Positions 26,976 to 36,887 of a DNA stretch of 60,831 nucleotides are shown one piece after another (position 1 is the stretch's first letter; each line of letters begins with the position of its first letter). The DNA is taken from positions 1-60,831 of the forward strand of contig JAJYGC010000004.1 of assembly GCA_021785195.1 (NCBI GenBank), read 5' to 3'. The notes under the pieces are model-generated. The model was given only the letters and a program-made list of their open reading frames with translations. It ran no database searches and was not told the origin of the DNA. The DNA is from Nitrospirota bacterium (GTDB lineage Bacteria > Nitrospirota > Leptospirillia > Leptospirillales > Leptospirillaceae). A program made the position numbers and the translations under genes.

Positions 26976-28238
26976 TCATTGGACCCCGGTTTGGCCACTA
27001 CGGAATCTGGACTCCATTTCATGGATCACCGATTTCCAATCCTCATCAAGCACACCCATTCGGTGGCGGTCTCCGCCTTCGGGGAGAAGCATCTTGGATT
27101 TTTCATCCAAGGCACCGGTCAACGTCTCAAAGGACTGGTCAAACGACTTGACGCCTTCAGCGACCAACTGGGAAAAGACCTCATCCCGCCGAATGCCCAA
27201 CCGCTCAAGCCGATCAAAAAGAAGCACCGGATCGGGATTGTCTTCATCATAGGACTTTCGTTCCAGCCCAAGCGCCACTGCCCCGTGATCCAGATAATGG
27301 TTGAGAGTCTGTTCCGGAACGGTGTTGACCGTTTCGGGGGCAATCAATGAATCGAGGTAGAGCACATCGGAATACTTGGGATTCTTGGTTCCGGTGGAAG
27401 CCCACAATGGTCTTTGCATGTTAGCCTTTTTGGCTTTGAGGGAGTAAAACCGTTCCCCATGGAAGATTTCCCTGTAAAGCCGGTAGATGATCCTTGAGTT
27501 TGCCACCCCGGCCTTTCCAAGGAGGGAAGGAATCCCCTTGTCTGCCGGACGGGCTTTCAGAAGCTCTTCAAGTTTCCGGTCAACAAGGGTATCAATCCGG
27601 CTGACAAAAACACTGGCGACACTGTGGACATCCGAAGGGTCCCCACCTGAGGAAACGAATGCTTCCAGACCACGAACATAGGACATGGCGGCATCCCGGT
27701 ACGCATCGGGAGAAAAAAGGAGGGTTACATTGATGGACATGCCAATTGCCGTCAAGGCTTCAATCGCTGGCATCCCCTCCGGAGTCCCCGGCACTTTCAC
27801 CATCAGGTTCGGACGATTGACGAGTCCGTGAAGAAGCTTTGCCTCCTGGACCGTTTCATCAGTCCGATGGGCAAGAAGTGGATTGACTTCGATTGAAACG
27901 AATCCATCCCTTCCAGATGTTTTTTGGTGGACAGGAAGAAAGAAATCGCAGGCCCTCCGAATGTCACGGACCATCAACACCCTCACCATCTGCTGGGAAG
28001 AATACCCGCGAGACGCCAAAAATTGAATTTCCTGATCGTAGGACAGACTTCCATTGATGGCCTTCTCGAAAATCGTCGGATTCGACGTCATCCCCTGAAT
28101 TCCGACTGAATTGATCAGGGTCTCAAGCTTTCCTGAGTCCATCAGGTCACGGCTGATGTTGTCCAGCCAAATACTCTGACCCAACCCGGCCAGTTCACGA
28201 ACTTTCGAAAGGCCACTCCTGTCCGATGATGATTCCAT
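26976..28238 (-). CDS. tal: transaldolase (long Tal type, as in Tal-Pgi fusions)
   Basis: 420 aa. The long-transaldolase opening is LGQSIWLDNISRDLMDSGKL with GIQGMTSNPTIFEKAINGS. FVSIEVNPLLAH and LMVKVPGTPEGMPAIEAL contain the Schiff-base Lys (KVPGT), and NVTLLFSPDAY follows. Transaldolase moves C3 units in the non-oxidative pentose-phosphate branch. This subfamily is longer than E. coli TalB and in many bacteria is fused to phosphoglucose isomerase. The start at 28238 has GGAG upstream. It lies 18 bp after tkt. Confidence 0.95.
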   Translation of the reverse strand: MESSSDRSGLSKVRELAGLGQSIWLDNISRDLMDSGKLETLINSVGIQGMTSNPTIFEKAINGSLSYDQEIQFLASRGYSSQQMVRVLMVRDIRRACDFFLPVHQKTSGRDGFVSIEVNPLLAHRTDETVQEAKLLHGLVNRPNLMVKVPGTPEGMPAIEALTAIGMSINVTLLFSPDAYRDAAMSYVRGLEAFVSSGGDPSDVHSVASVFVSRIDTLVDRKLEELLKARPADKGIPSLLGKAGVANSRIIYRLYREIFHGERFYSLKAKKANMQRPLWASTGTKNPKYSDVLYLDSLIAPETVNTVPEQTLNHYLDHGAVALGLERKSYDEDNPDPVLLFDRLERLGIRRDEVFSQLVAEGVKSFDQSFETLTGALDEKSKMLLPEGGDRHRMGVLDEDWKSVIHEMESRFRSGQTGVQ

Positions 28239-28256
28239 GGGATACTCCAATCTAGC

Positions 28257-30290
28257 CTAACGCCCCACCCGATCGGGCCAGCGTTGTGCAATTTTTTCCA
28301 GAATGGCTTCAGGAGTGAAGCCGAATGCCTCCATCAGCCTCTCATAGGGAGCAGACGCTCCGAAAGTCGTCATCCCCAAAACCAGGTCTCCCGTTTGCGC
28401 GTAGGGGTACCAGCTCATGGGATGGCCGGCCTCGACAAACACCCGGGGCAAATCAGTAGAGAGAACATGGTCACGGTACTCCTGACTCTGTCGATCAAAA
28501 CGGTTTGTGGAGGGAACGGAAACCAGACGGCTGTCCACCCCTTTTGACATGAGCCTGTTCTGGACTTCCCACATCAACCCCAGTTCGGATCCTGAGCCCA
28601 CTAGAACAATGGAAGGGTTTTTACCGGTTTCACGAGCCACGTAACCACCCTGCTCAACTCCTTTTCGAAGGACCTGATAGGGGATATCGAGCGTAGGAAC
28701 CTTTTGCCGCGTCAGGATAAGAGCGGCGGGACCTGTTTGGTCCTCCAGCAGGACAGCCATCGAAGCCAGGGTCTCATTGGCATCCCCTGGACGGTAAACG
28801 GTCATCCCCGGAATAGCCCTGAGACCGGAAAGCTGTTCCACTGGCTGATGGGTGGGGCCATCTTCACCCAAACCAATGCTGTCATGGGTCAACACGTACA
28901 GAACGGGAAGATGCATCAGGGCGGAAAGACGCATGGCCCCCTTCATATAATCGGAGAAAACCAGAAACGTCCCCCCGTACGGACGGATCAGTCCGCTAAG
29001 CGCCATTCCGTTGAGAATTCCGCCCATGGCATGTTCCCTGACGCCGAAGTGCAGATTTTTTCCGGAGGGAGTCCCCTTTTGGCAGTCGACTTCACCTTTG
29101 ATCAGGGTGTTGTTTGAAGGGGCCAGATCAGCGGACCCTCCCCACAACCATGGTAGGTCACGGGAAGCTGTCTGAAGAACTTCACCAAAGGCCTGACGGG
29201 TTGCCAACCCCTTCGGGTCAACAGGGTAGTGGGGAACGTCCTTCAGAATGAAACCAGATACGAGGTCCCTCTTGGTCCATTTGATGAACTTGTCGGCCAG
29301 ATCCGGAAAAGCCTTTGAAAACCCGGTCAATAGATGTTGCCATGCAGTCTGGGCCTGGGATTTTTTGTCCGACAATGACTTGAAGTGCGACCGGACATCG
29401 TCCGGGACAAGGAATGCCGGCTCTTCCGGCCATCCAAGATTCCTTTTCGTGTTGAGGACTTCTTCCTGTCCCAACGCGCTTCCGTGGGCGTGGGCCGTAT
29501 CCTGGTATTTGGGGCTCCCGAACCCGATGTGCGTCTGGGTCACAATCAATTTTGGGCAACTGAGCTCTCCCGGATTCTGAAGATTCGGTTCCGTGGCCCA
29601 TCGGAGAGCGGCCCGAACCTGATCCTGGTCATTCCCATCCGGGACAAAACGTACAGCCCACCCCAATGCCTTGAAGCGGTCCGAGACATTTTCCGTGAAT
29701 GCCAGCAAGGTCGATCCATCAATCGAGATGTGGTTGTCATCGTAAAGACAGATCAGATTTGAAAGGCCCTGATGACCGGCGAACGATGCGGACTCGTTGG
29801 AGATTCCCTCCATCATGTCTCCATCGCCTGCCACGACGAACACCCGAGGGGTCAGGATGGGATAATCCGGCCTGTTGAAGATTTCTCCCGCATAACGAAG
29901 GGAGAGGGCCATCCCGACGGCATTGGAGAAACCCTGACCCAATGGTCCGGTAGTGGTTTCAACACCGGGGGTATGACCATATTCCGGGTGTCCGGGGGTA
30001 CGGCTTCCCCATTGCCGGAAATTCTTGATTTCCTCCAGTTCCAGACCAAATCCAAACAGGTGCAACATGCTGTAGAGCAACAGGGATGCATGTCCTGCCG
30101 ACAAAACAAAACGATCCCGGTTGATCCATTGGGGGTCCTGGGGATTGAACCGGAGGAACTCCGACCAAAGGACATAAGCGGGTGAGGCAAAACCCATTGG
30201 CGTTCCCGGATGGCCGGAATTGGCTTTCTGCACCGCATCCAGTGCGAGCATGCGAATGGCATTGACCGAACGGTCCTCAATAGACTCCAT
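28257..30290 (-). CDS. tkt: transketolase
   Basis: 677 aa. The N-terminal motif is ANSGHPGTPMGFA, and the thiamine-diphosphate motif is VAGDGDMMEGISNESASFAG with a downstream NLICLYDDNHIS. The pyrimidine-binding domain has FGVREHAMGGILNGMAL, and LTHDSIGLGEDGPTHQPVEQ is present. It transfers C2 units and serves both the pentose-phosphate pathway and any Calvin-like regeneration. AAAGGAGG lies upstream of the ATG. Confidence 0.97.
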   Translation of the reverse strand: MESIEDRSVNAIRMLALDAVQKANSGHPGTPMGFASPAYVLWSEFLRFNPQDPQWINRDRFVLSAGHASLLLYSMLHLFGFGLELEEIKNFRQWGSRTPGHPEYGHTPGVETTTGPLGQGFSNAVGMALSLRYAGEIFNRPDYPILTPRVFVVAGDGDMMEGISNESASFAGHQGLSNLICLYDDNHISIDGSTLLAFTENVSDRFKALGWAVRFVPDGNDQDQVRAALRWATEPNLQNPGELSCPKLIVTQTHIGFGSPKYQDTAHAHGSALGQEEVLNTKRNLGWPEEPAFLVPDDVRSHFKSLSDKKSQAQTAWQHLLTGFSKAFPDLADKFIKWTKRDLVSGFILKDVPHYPVDPKGLATRQAFGEVLQTASRDLPWLWGGSADLAPSNNTLIKGEVDCQKGTPSGKNLHFGVREHAMGGILNGMALSGLIRPYGGTFLVFSDYMKGAMRLSALMHLPVLYVLTHDSIGLGEDGPTHQPVEQLSGLRAIPGMTVYRPGDANETLASMAVLLEDQTGPAALILTRQKVPTLDIPYQVLRKGVEQGGYVARETGKNPSIVLVGSGSELGLMWEVQNRLMSKGVDSRLVSVPSTNRFDRQSQEYRDHVLSTDLPRVFVEAGHPMSWYPYAQTGDLVLGMTTFGASAPYERLMEAFGFTPEAILEKIAQRWPDRVGR

Positions 30291-30411
30291 CGTTTGAACC
30301 TCCTTTTCAGCATATTCTCAATAGAACACCAAGGCACAGGGCGTTTACAAGGCAACGAACCTGGCCCGGAAGATCAGACATCCAAAATCAATTTGAAGAG
30401 CAGAAGTCCGA

Positions 30412-31206
30412 TCAGGAGATGACATGCCGATCCAGGGATCGGTCATACGCCGCTTCATCCATCCAGAACTCCGGCATGCGACCGTTGTCGAGGCAGAGAG
30501 AAAGCAGTTCCTGAACAGGGCATGGTTTCAGCCCGATCAGGATATCCTTCAGCACGCTTTTTTTCCGTTCTCCCGGACAAAGGAAAACAATCGTCCGGGC
30601 GTGGGCAAGCAGTCTATATCCGAGCGTAATCCGGGGCAACCGCCCTCCTTCGGGAGGAACGGAAAGAACAAGCCGGCGATGTTCAAGTTCTGGAGAGGAC
30701 CCCGGAAACAGGCTGGCCGTATGGCCATCCTCCCCAACACCCAGAAATGCCCAGGAAAACTCAGGCACGTGGGGACCCGGTGTCTCGAACCAGTCCAGAA
30801 TGAAATGCTCAAACCGGAGTGCCTCCTCCTCCGGAGAGGGGAACTCCCCCTTGATGCGCCCAAACGTATCCGGGGGGAGACCGGAATCCCCGAAGAGGGT
30901 TTCCCGGATCATCCGTTCATTGCTCTCATGGTGATCAGGGGGAACCATCCGTTCATCACCCGGGACCCACAGGATCCGGTCTTTCTGTTCCATGGGCCAG
31001 GATTTCAGGAGCATCCCCGTTTCTTCATATAGCGGTCTGGGCGAGCAACCACCGGACAGGATGACGGAAGACTTTCCCTGGTGAAGGACAATCTCCCAGA
31101 GATGGTCCAGAAAGATCCGAGCACCTTCCCGGGCAAGGCTCTTTTCATCGGAAAAAACCCTGATGCGCGGAAAACCGGGACTCAGGTGTTCTTCTGTTCT
31201 GGACAT
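30412..31206 (-). CDS. pgl: 6-phosphogluconolactonase
   Basis: 264 aa. The sugar-phosphate-binding SVILSGGCSPRPLYE, the VPGDERMVPPDHHESNERMI region and FLGVGEDGHTASLFPGS are the Pgl/DevB signatures. It hydrolyses the lactone made by Zwf. It starts behind GGAGGGGAGGG, 65 bp after glk, and precedes tkt. Confidence 0.94.
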   Translation of the reverse strand: MSRTEEHLSPGFPRIRVFSDEKSLAREGARIFLDHLWEIVLHQGKSSVILSGGCSPRPLYEETGMLLKSWPMEQKDRILWVPGDERMVPPDHHESNERMIRETLFGDSGLPPDTFGRIKGEFPSPEEEALRFEHFILDWFETPGPHVPEFSWAFLGVGEDGHTASLFPGSSPELEHRRLVLSVPPEGGRLPRITLGYRLLAHARTIVFLCPGERKKSVLKDILIGLKPCPVQELLSLCLDNGRMPEFWMDEAAYDRSLDRHVIS

Positions 31207-31271
31207 CCCTCCCCTCCTCTCATGAAACTTGAACGTTGAAGGTCCCTATTGGCAAGAATGTTTGAAGCGGG

Positions 31272-32312
31272 TCAACCGGCCATCGTCCCGGAATGCCGGG
31301 TCCACGCCTCAAATGCGGCCCCCAGGAGGGGCGTCTCCTCATTGATCAGGACAGACACGGGAATCTTCCCAAGGAGTTCGGCATACCTCCCCTTTTCGGA
31401 GATCCGCTTCAGAAAAACCTCCGTTTGCAAAAATGTACGGATTTTCCCAGGAATCCCCCCTCCAATGTAAACCCCACCGGTTGCAAGGACCTTGAGTGCC
31501 ATGTTCCCGACTTCCTGCGCAAGAATTTCCGCAAACAGCTCAAGGGTGTCGCACGCATACCGGTTATTCTCGACCAGGGCAGCATGCGTAATGAGCTCGG
31601 GAAGACTTTCATCGGGCATCGTCGGGGAAAACAGGGGATCCTCGGGAAGGTCTCGTATCAGAAATCGGTACAGGTGAAGGATTCCCGGACCGGACAGGAG
31701 CCTCTCGGAACTTACATGGGGGTAGATTGTCCACAGGTATTCGAGAAGCTGCAGCTGCAACCGGGTCACAGGAGCCCAGTCCGAATGGCCCCCTTCCGAA
31801 GGAATGGGGCGCAACACAGCCCCCCCGTTCAGGAGGAGGGCCTCCCCCAACCCCGTTCCTGGCGCGACGAGAACGGAATTCCCCGTCGGGTCCCGAATGC
31901 CCTTCCTCAGGGATAGGATTCCAGACTGCCCCACCAAGTTGATTCCCCAACCCATCGCCACCAGATCATTGACGAGATGGACCGATCCCTTTTCCCAGCC
32001 GAACGAAGATTCCATCTCTTGTGCATCAATGATCCAGGGAAGGTTCGTGGTTTCCGAACGATTTCCCAACACAGGGCCCGCTACACCGAAGGTCGCAGTG
32101 ACCACTCCGTTGCCAACAAGACCACGGTGCTCAAGGAGAAAATCCCTGATGATTGGGACAAGTCCATCATAATCAATGCTTCTGTACCGCTTGTGGACAG
32201 CCGGTGACGGCGGATCACCAATACTCCCGTCCCTCCTGAGATCAACGGGCCGGTACAGGCCAACCGCCGTTTTGGTCCCCCCCACATCACCGGCCAGAAT
32301 CCAGTGCTCCAC
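31272..32312 (-). CDS. glk: glucokinase
   Basis: 346 aa. The ATP phosphate-binding motif is LAGDVGGTKTAVGLYRP. VNDLVAMGWG contains the catalytic Asp, and SVLVAPGTGLGEALLLNGG, IPSEGGHSDWAP (sugar contacts) and the C-terminal GGVYIGGGIPGKI match the Glk family (E. coli type). The start is GTG with GGGAGGA upstream. First gene of the glk-pgl-tkt-tal-gnd-zwf cluster and divergent from hpnH, so the promoter lies in 32313-32494. Confidence 0.93.
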   Translation of the reverse strand: MEHWILAGDVGGTKTAVGLYRPVDLRRDGSIGDPPSPAVHKRYRSIDYDGLVPIIRDFLLEHRGLVGNGVVTATFGVAGPVLGNRSETTNLPWIIDAQEMESSFGWEKGSVHLVNDLVAMGWGINLVGQSGILSLRKGIRDPTGNSVLVAPGTGLGEALLLNGGAVLRPIPSEGGHSDWAPVTRLQLQLLEYLWTIYPHVSSERLLSGPGILHLYRFLIRDLPEDPLFSPTMPDESLPELITHAALVENNRYACDTLELFAEILAQEVGNMALKVLATGGVYIGGGIPGKIRTFLQTEVFLKRISEKGRYAELLGKIPVSVLINEETPLLGAAFEAWTRHSGTMAG

Positions 32313-32494
32313 ACTGTCCTCCCGGCCGAAGCCCCCTGTAATTCATCTTGACAGTCATTCCCAAGCACCCCTAGTATTGAGGATAGAACTTTTGAAAAGA
32401 AATGTCATGTCTCCCAAAAACCATTCCGGCCCATCGCGGTTGATTCTTGATCGGTCCGGTCTGGAAATTCTCCCAATCCTCCAAGGATGGCAAA

Positions 32495-33523
32495 ATGTCG
32501 ATTTCCCTCCACCAGGCAGTGAAGGTCGGTTCATATATATTTCGTCAGAAGCTCAAGGGAAACAAACACTACCCGCTCGTCCTGATGCTCGAACCCTTAT
32601 TCCGCTGCAACCTTGAATGTGCAGGGTGCGGAAAAATCCAGTATCCTGAAGAAATCCTGAACAAGAGACTCACCCCGGAAGAATGTTTCCGAGCTGTTGA
32701 CGAGTGTGGAGCCCCCATCGTGACCGTCGCAGGGGGAGAACCCCTCATCCACAATGAAATCGAACAGATCATCGAAGGACTTGTCGCCAGGAAGAAGTTT
32801 GTCTATCTCTGCACAAACGCGATCCTCCTCGAGAAAAACCTTCCCCGGCTCAAGCCCTCTCCCTACCTCACCCTCTCCATCCACCTCGACGGACTCAAGG
32901 AGGAACATGACCAACTGGTCTGCCGTGATGGGATCTTTGATGTTGCGGTGCGGGCCATCCAGGCCGCCAAGGCCCGTGGATTCCGAATCACAACGAATAC
33001 GACGGTGTTCGAAGGAGAGGATCCCGAACGGCTGCATAAATTCTTTGACTACGTCAGCAGCCTAAAGGTCGATGGAATGATGATCTCTCCCGGATATTCC
33101 TATGCATGGGCCCCGGAACAGAACCGTTTTCTAAAAAAGGAACGGACCCGCGACCTTTTTCGGAAAATTTTCGCTCCCATGCGGGACCGGAAAAATCCCC
33201 GGGCCTGGAATTTCAACCACAGCCCATTCTATTTGGAGTTTCTCGAAGGATCCCGAGATTATGACTGCACACCCTGGGGCAACCCGAACTACTCCGTTCT
33301 CGGGTGGCAAAAGCCATGCTACCTCCTCAACGATGGGTACGCCCAGTCTTTCCAGGAACTGATGAGCACGACCGAATGGGATAACTACGGCCACAAGAGC
33401 GGTAATCCCCGATGTCAGGACTGCATGGTTCATTGCGGCTTCGAGCCCACGGCCGTGACCGATGCGACCTCCAGCATCCGGAACACAATCCGGTCCGTCC
33501 AGAGCCTCCTGCCGGCAGGATGA
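32495..33523 (+). CDS. hpnH: adenosyl-hopene transferase HpnH (radical SAM)
   Basis: 342 aa. The start at 32495 gives [20 protein letters not shown], the usual HpnH opening, with AAGGA upstream. The radical-SAM cluster motif is CNLECAGC (Cys38, 42, 45), followed by GCGKIQYP and VAGGEPLIH. The SPASM-like C-terminal end has [12 protein letters not shown]. HpnH adds the adenosyl group to diploptene, the first step to extended hopanoids, which help acidophiles keep a proton-tight membrane. Other hpn genes are not in this window. Confidence 0.95.
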   Translation: MSISLHQAVKVGSYIFRQKLKGNKHYPLVLMLEPLFRCNLECAGCGKIQYPEEILNKRLTPEECFRAVDECGAPIVTVAGGEPLIHNEIEQIIEGLVARKKFVYLCTNAILLEKNLPRLKPSPYLTLSIHLDGLKEEHDQLVCRDGIFDVAVRAIQAAKARGFRITTNTTVFEGEDPERLHKFFDYVSSLKVDGMMISPGYSYAWAPEQNRFLKKERTRDLFRKIFAPMRDRKNPRAWNFNHSPFYLEFLEGSRDYDCTPWGNPNYSVLGWQKPCYLLNDGYAQSFQELMSTTEWDNYGHKSGNPRCQDCMVHCGFEPTAVTDATSSIRNTIRSVQSLLPAG

Positions 33524-33560
33524 CAACGATCGCTCCTTCCGGGGCCAGCCGGGCTTTTCC

Positions 33561-34562
33561 ATGAAAGCAGTTCTTCTAAGCCAGCCGGGAGGGCGAGAGT
33601 TTCTGGACTTTAAGGAGATCCCGAAGCCGGTCCTCCCCTCCACGCGCCACATGCTCGTCCGGCTTCACGCTGCTGGCATCAACCCTGTCGATTACAAGAT
33701 GAGAATGAACGGGACATTGTTTCCGAAAGACCTCCCAGCGGTTTTGGGATGCGATGGAGCCGGAATCGTCTCGGAGGTCGGATCCAGCGTCACACAGTTC
33801 AAGCCAGGGGATCCCGTCTTCTTCATGCATGGGGGGGTGGGCCTTGCGCCAGGGACCTACGCGGAATGGACAACCGTCCCGGAATGGGTCGCGGCACACA
33901 TTCCGCCATCCCTCACCATGGAAGAAGCGGCGGCCCTTCCGATCCCGCTGCTCACCGCATGGGAGTCCCTTACCCGTCCAGGGCCCCTTCCCGTGGGCTC
34001 TACTGTCCTGATTCATGCCGGGGCGGGTGGGGTCGGACATATCGCAATTCAGCTCGCACAGAATTTTGGAATGAGGGTGATCACAACGGTCAGGGGGCCT
34101 GAGAAAACCCATCAGGCAGAAAAAGACGGCGCCAGTCACATCATCGATCCCGAACGGACCGATTTCATCCAGGAAACCCTCCGGCTGACAGAAGGCAAAG
34201 GGGTTTCCCTCCTGCTGGATCCCTTGGGAGGAGATATCTTCTGCCGTTCCTTCGAAGCCATGGACCTTTATGGCCACGTCGTGACCCTACTGGAACCGAC
34301 ATGCCCCCTGACCTCCGTTCTGCACGCCAAGAAAAAAAACCTGTCCGTTCATTATGTTCTCGTCCTGTCTCCCATGCTGCTCGGGAGACAGGAGGAACAG
34401 GCGAGGCAAGCCCGGATCCTCGAATCGGGGGCCAAACTTTGTGCCAGAGGGGCCCTTAAAGTGCGCATTTCCCACATTTTCCCACTGGAACAGATCAGGG
34501 ACGCCCACGAATTGATCGAGTCTGGGCATACGTCCGGAAAAATCGTTCTCTCAATCCCTTGA
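33561..34562 (+). CDS. zinc-free quinone oxidoreductase-like MDR protein
   Basis: 333 aa medium-chain dehydrogenase/reductase. The GroES-like half has HMLVRLHAAGINPVDYKMRM and LGCDGAGIVSEVGSSVTQFK. The NADP-binding site is VLIHAGAGGVGHIAIQLAQN. The catalytic zinc ligands of alcohol dehydrogenases are absent, which fits the QOR/zeta-crystallin group that reduces quinones or enones with NADPH. The ribosome site before 33561 is weak, and translation may be coupled to hpnH, 37 bp upstream. The substrate is unknown. Confidence 0.88.
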   Translation: MKAVLLSQPGGREFLDFKEIPKPVLPSTRHMLVRLHAAGINPVDYKMRMNGTLFPKDLPAVLGCDGAGIVSEVGSSVTQFKPGDPVFFMHGGVGLAPGTYAEWTTVPEWVAAHIPPSLTMEEAAALPIPLLTAWESLTRPGPLPVGSTVLIHAGAGGVGHIAIQLAQNFGMRVITTVRGPEKTHQAEKDGASHIIDPERTDFIQETLRLTEGKGVSLLLDPLGGDIFCRSFEAMDLYGHVVTLLEPTCPLTSVLHAKKKNLSVHYVLVLSPMLLGRQEEQARQARILESGAKLCARGALKVRISHIFPLEQIRDAHELIESGHTSGKIVLSIP

Positions 34563-34584
34563 ACCTTCTCGAATCGGACTTTTG

Positions 34585-35265
34585 ATGGCATCCTATGTAC
34601 TTGGAGATCTTCATGGACAGGCCAGGATTTTGGAGTCTCTGCTCAAAAGCGTCCGCTTTGATCCCAAAGTCGATATTCTTTATTCTGTGGGGGATGTTAT
34701 TGACCGTGGGACAGAAACCGTGGAAGCCTTGGAGTTTTTATATGAGGGGGCCAGATCCGGATGGTTCTTCCCCCTATTGGGAAACCACGAAGAACTCCTT
34801 ATTGCCTATCTGAAGGATCCCAAACGCCATGGGACGGGGTATCTCGATTCAGGATTTGGCGGAGGCGTGACGGTTGACGCTTTGGAGAAATCCCCAAAGT
34901 CCGACGAGCTTTTGAAATGGATTGCCTCCTGGCCGCTGGTGTTGCCGCTGGACTCGCTCATTCTGGTCCATGGAGCGCTCCCCCGCATCCGTCAGAGCAT
35001 TTGGGGCGATCCCGACCTCTGCTCCAAACGGGTTGAAAGCTCCACAGGGTTCCATTCTTGTCTCTGGGCCAGACCTCCAGAGATCTATCCTTCATATGAC
35101 CAAAGAACCGTCATTTCCGGACACAATATTGTTCCCGAAGGCCAGACCTACAGGCCCGGCATCATCCTGATCGACACAGGGTGTTATCGTACCGGCCGGC
35201 TGACCCTCTACAGGATGGAAGACCGTTCGTTTCACAGCGTTCAGGGAAAACCACGGTGTGGATAG
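34585..35265 (+). CDS. metallophosphoesterase (PPP-type phosphatase / diadenosine tetraphosphatase-like)
   Basis: 226 aa. The metal-binding motifs are in order: GDLHG near residue 7, GDVIDRG, GNHEE, and later LVHGALP and SGHNIVPEG. These define the PPP family that includes bacterial Ser/Thr phosphatases PrpA/PrpE and ApaH. The small size fits PrpA-like enzymes. The true substrate cannot be read from sequence. It follows the MDR gene by 22 bp on the same strand. Confidence 0.88.
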   Translation: MASYVLGDLHGQARILESLLKSVRFDPKVDILYSVGDVIDRGTETVEALEFLYEGARSGWFFPLLGNHEELLIAYLKDPKRHGTGYLDSGFGGGVTVDALEKSPKSDELLKWIASWPLVLPLDSLILVHGALPRIRQSIWGDPDLCSKRVESSTGFHSCLWARPPEIYPSYDQRTVISGHNIVPEGQTYRPGIILIDTGCYRTGRLTLYRMEDRSFHSVQGKPRCG

Positions 35266-35355
35266 GAAAGGCGCAACCCTCACTTAAGGTGTTCCTTTCC
35301 GGACCCCGGCGGTTAAGATGCGGGATCCCCTCACCGGGTGAACCCGTCCTTTTGA

Positions 35356-36729
35356 TCAGAGGGACAGGATCTCTTCCGCCGCCCTGACTCCTGAGGCAAA
35401 CGCCTTCGCAACTGAAACCCCCTCAAGATAATTGCCCGCGAGCCGAATGTGGGGAGGAAGGCCCGCCCGGATTCTCCGGACTCTGTCCTCATGACCGAGC
35501 ACATACTGGGGAATGGCCCTTTCCCACCGATGAATCCTGAAAAAGTCGGGACGGCCAACGATCCCCAGCAGATCCTTCAGTTCTCCCAGAACAATCCGCT
35601 CCAGGTCTTCATCGAACGCATGCGCCAGTTTTTGTCCGGTCATCCCCCCCACAAAGACTGTCAGCAGAACCTTTCCTTCAGGGGCACGTCCCGGGAAAAG
35701 GGACGAAGAAAAAATAACACCCAGGATTTTCCGGCTTTCCGCCGTCGGACATAGGACTCCGAACCCATCAAGGGGATGGGTAACCTTTTCTCTGGAAAAG
35801 CCCACATAGCAGCTCGCCAGCGGCGCATATGGAATGGATTTGAGCAGTTCGGAAGTCCCTTCCAGGAAAGGCCCCAGAATTTCACCGGCATCGGGCGCCG
35901 AAGTCGCCAGCACCAGATTCCGTGAGGTGATGTAGTACTCCTGGTCGTCATATTGGAGACCGACCTGAAATCCCCCCTCCTCCATCATCGTCCACTTCGT
36001 GACTTCCGCGTGGACTCCAGCATCGTCACCCATGTAGGCTTCAAAGGCGGACACCATCTCTCCAACCCCCGCCGGAAAAGAAAAGAGCCCAGGGTAGGAA
36101 TTGGTCGAACGGGATTTTTTCTTCCTGATCAACCGGGAGAGCATCCCGCGGAAAACCCCCCCGTGATGACGCTCCATGTCCCTGAGGATCGGAAACGCTG
36201 CCCCGACCGAAAGCAGATCGGGGTCCGACGCATAAATCCCCTTGACGAAGGGGTCCATCAGATAGCGGAGCGCTTCCTCCCCGAAGCGCCGACGGACAAA
36301 ATGCCCCAGGGTTTCTTCCATTCCGTCTGTTTTTGGTGGAATCCCCCACTCTTTCAGGAGTCGGAGTTTTCCTTTCCATGAAAGAAGGGGTGAACGGATG
36401 AACGAAGCAACTGAAAGGGGGAGTGGAAGGAGGTTTCCCTCCCTCAGGACAAACCTGTTTTTTCCTGTACCGGACGTCGGAATGATGTGGCCTTCAATCC
36501 CGGTTTCCCGGATCCATTGCATCAGGGGCTCGTCCGGAGTCACCATCAGGCTGTTCGGACCAAATTCCAAAAGGTACCCCTGATCGGGGACGGTGAGCAT
36601 CGCTCCACCCAGATACCCCCTTGATTCCAGCAGACGGACCGTCTGACCCCTTTTTTTGAGGGTCATTGCCGCCCCTAGTCCGGAAATGCCTCCACCCACA
36701 ACAATGGTATCGCAATCGAAAACCGCCAA
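35356..36729 (-). CDS. hemY: protoporphyrinogen oxidase, HemY type
   Basis: 457 aa FAD enzyme. The N-terminal IVVGGGISGLGAAMTLKKRG and GGAMLTVPDQGYLLEFGPNS match the oxygen-dependent protoporphyrinogen (or coproporphyrinogen) oxidase family. The C-terminus has IRLAGNYLEGVSVAKAFASG, the second FAD contact. It oxidises the porphyrinogen late in haem synthesis, which fits a cytochrome-rich organism. Whether the product is proto- or coproporphyrin is not settled by sequence. It ends 90 bp from the convergent phosphatase gene. Confidence 0.92.
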   Translation of the reverse strand: MAVFDCDTIVVGGGISGLGAAMTLKKRGQTVRLLESRGYLGGAMLTVPDQGYLLEFGPNSLMVTPDEPLMQWIRETGIEGHIIPTSGTGKNRFVLREGNLLPLPLSVASFIRSPLLSWKGKLRLLKEWGIPPKTDGMEETLGHFVRRRFGEEALRYLMDPFVKGIYASDPDLLSVGAAFPILRDMERHHGGVFRGMLSRLIRKKKSRSTNSYPGLFSFPAGVGEMVSAFEAYMGDDAGVHAEVTKWTMMEEGGFQVGLQYDDQEYYITSRNLVLATSAPDAGEILGPFLEGTSELLKSIPYAPLASCYVGFSREKVTHPLDGFGVLCPTAESRKILGVIFSSSLFPGRAPEGKVLLTVFVGGMTGQKLAHAFDEDLERIVLGELKDLLGIVGRPDFFRIHRWERAIPQYVLGHEDRVRRIRAGLPPHIRLAGNYLEGVSVAKAFASGVRAAEEILSL

Positions 36730-36781
36730 ATTGCCCCCCTTTACCCCAGAAACCTGGTAAACACAATCCCCCTGAAGGGCG

Positions 36782-36810
36782 TTGGACGAAGCTGAACTCT
36801 CCGATATAAT
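36782..36810 (+). promoter_or_regulatory. sigma-70 type promoter for the small membrane protein
   Basis: TTGGAC (36782-36787) and a perfect TATAAT (36805-36810) are separated by exactly 17 bp. It reads rightward from the hemY divergent region into the small membrane-protein gene, about 78 bp before the first plausible start. Confidence 0.7.
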
Positions 36811-36887
36811 GAAATGGCTTCAGACCAATTTGCAATCATTGGAAGGCCCGTTGCCCGGACATCCAGTTCGAGTCACTATAGGAGTCG

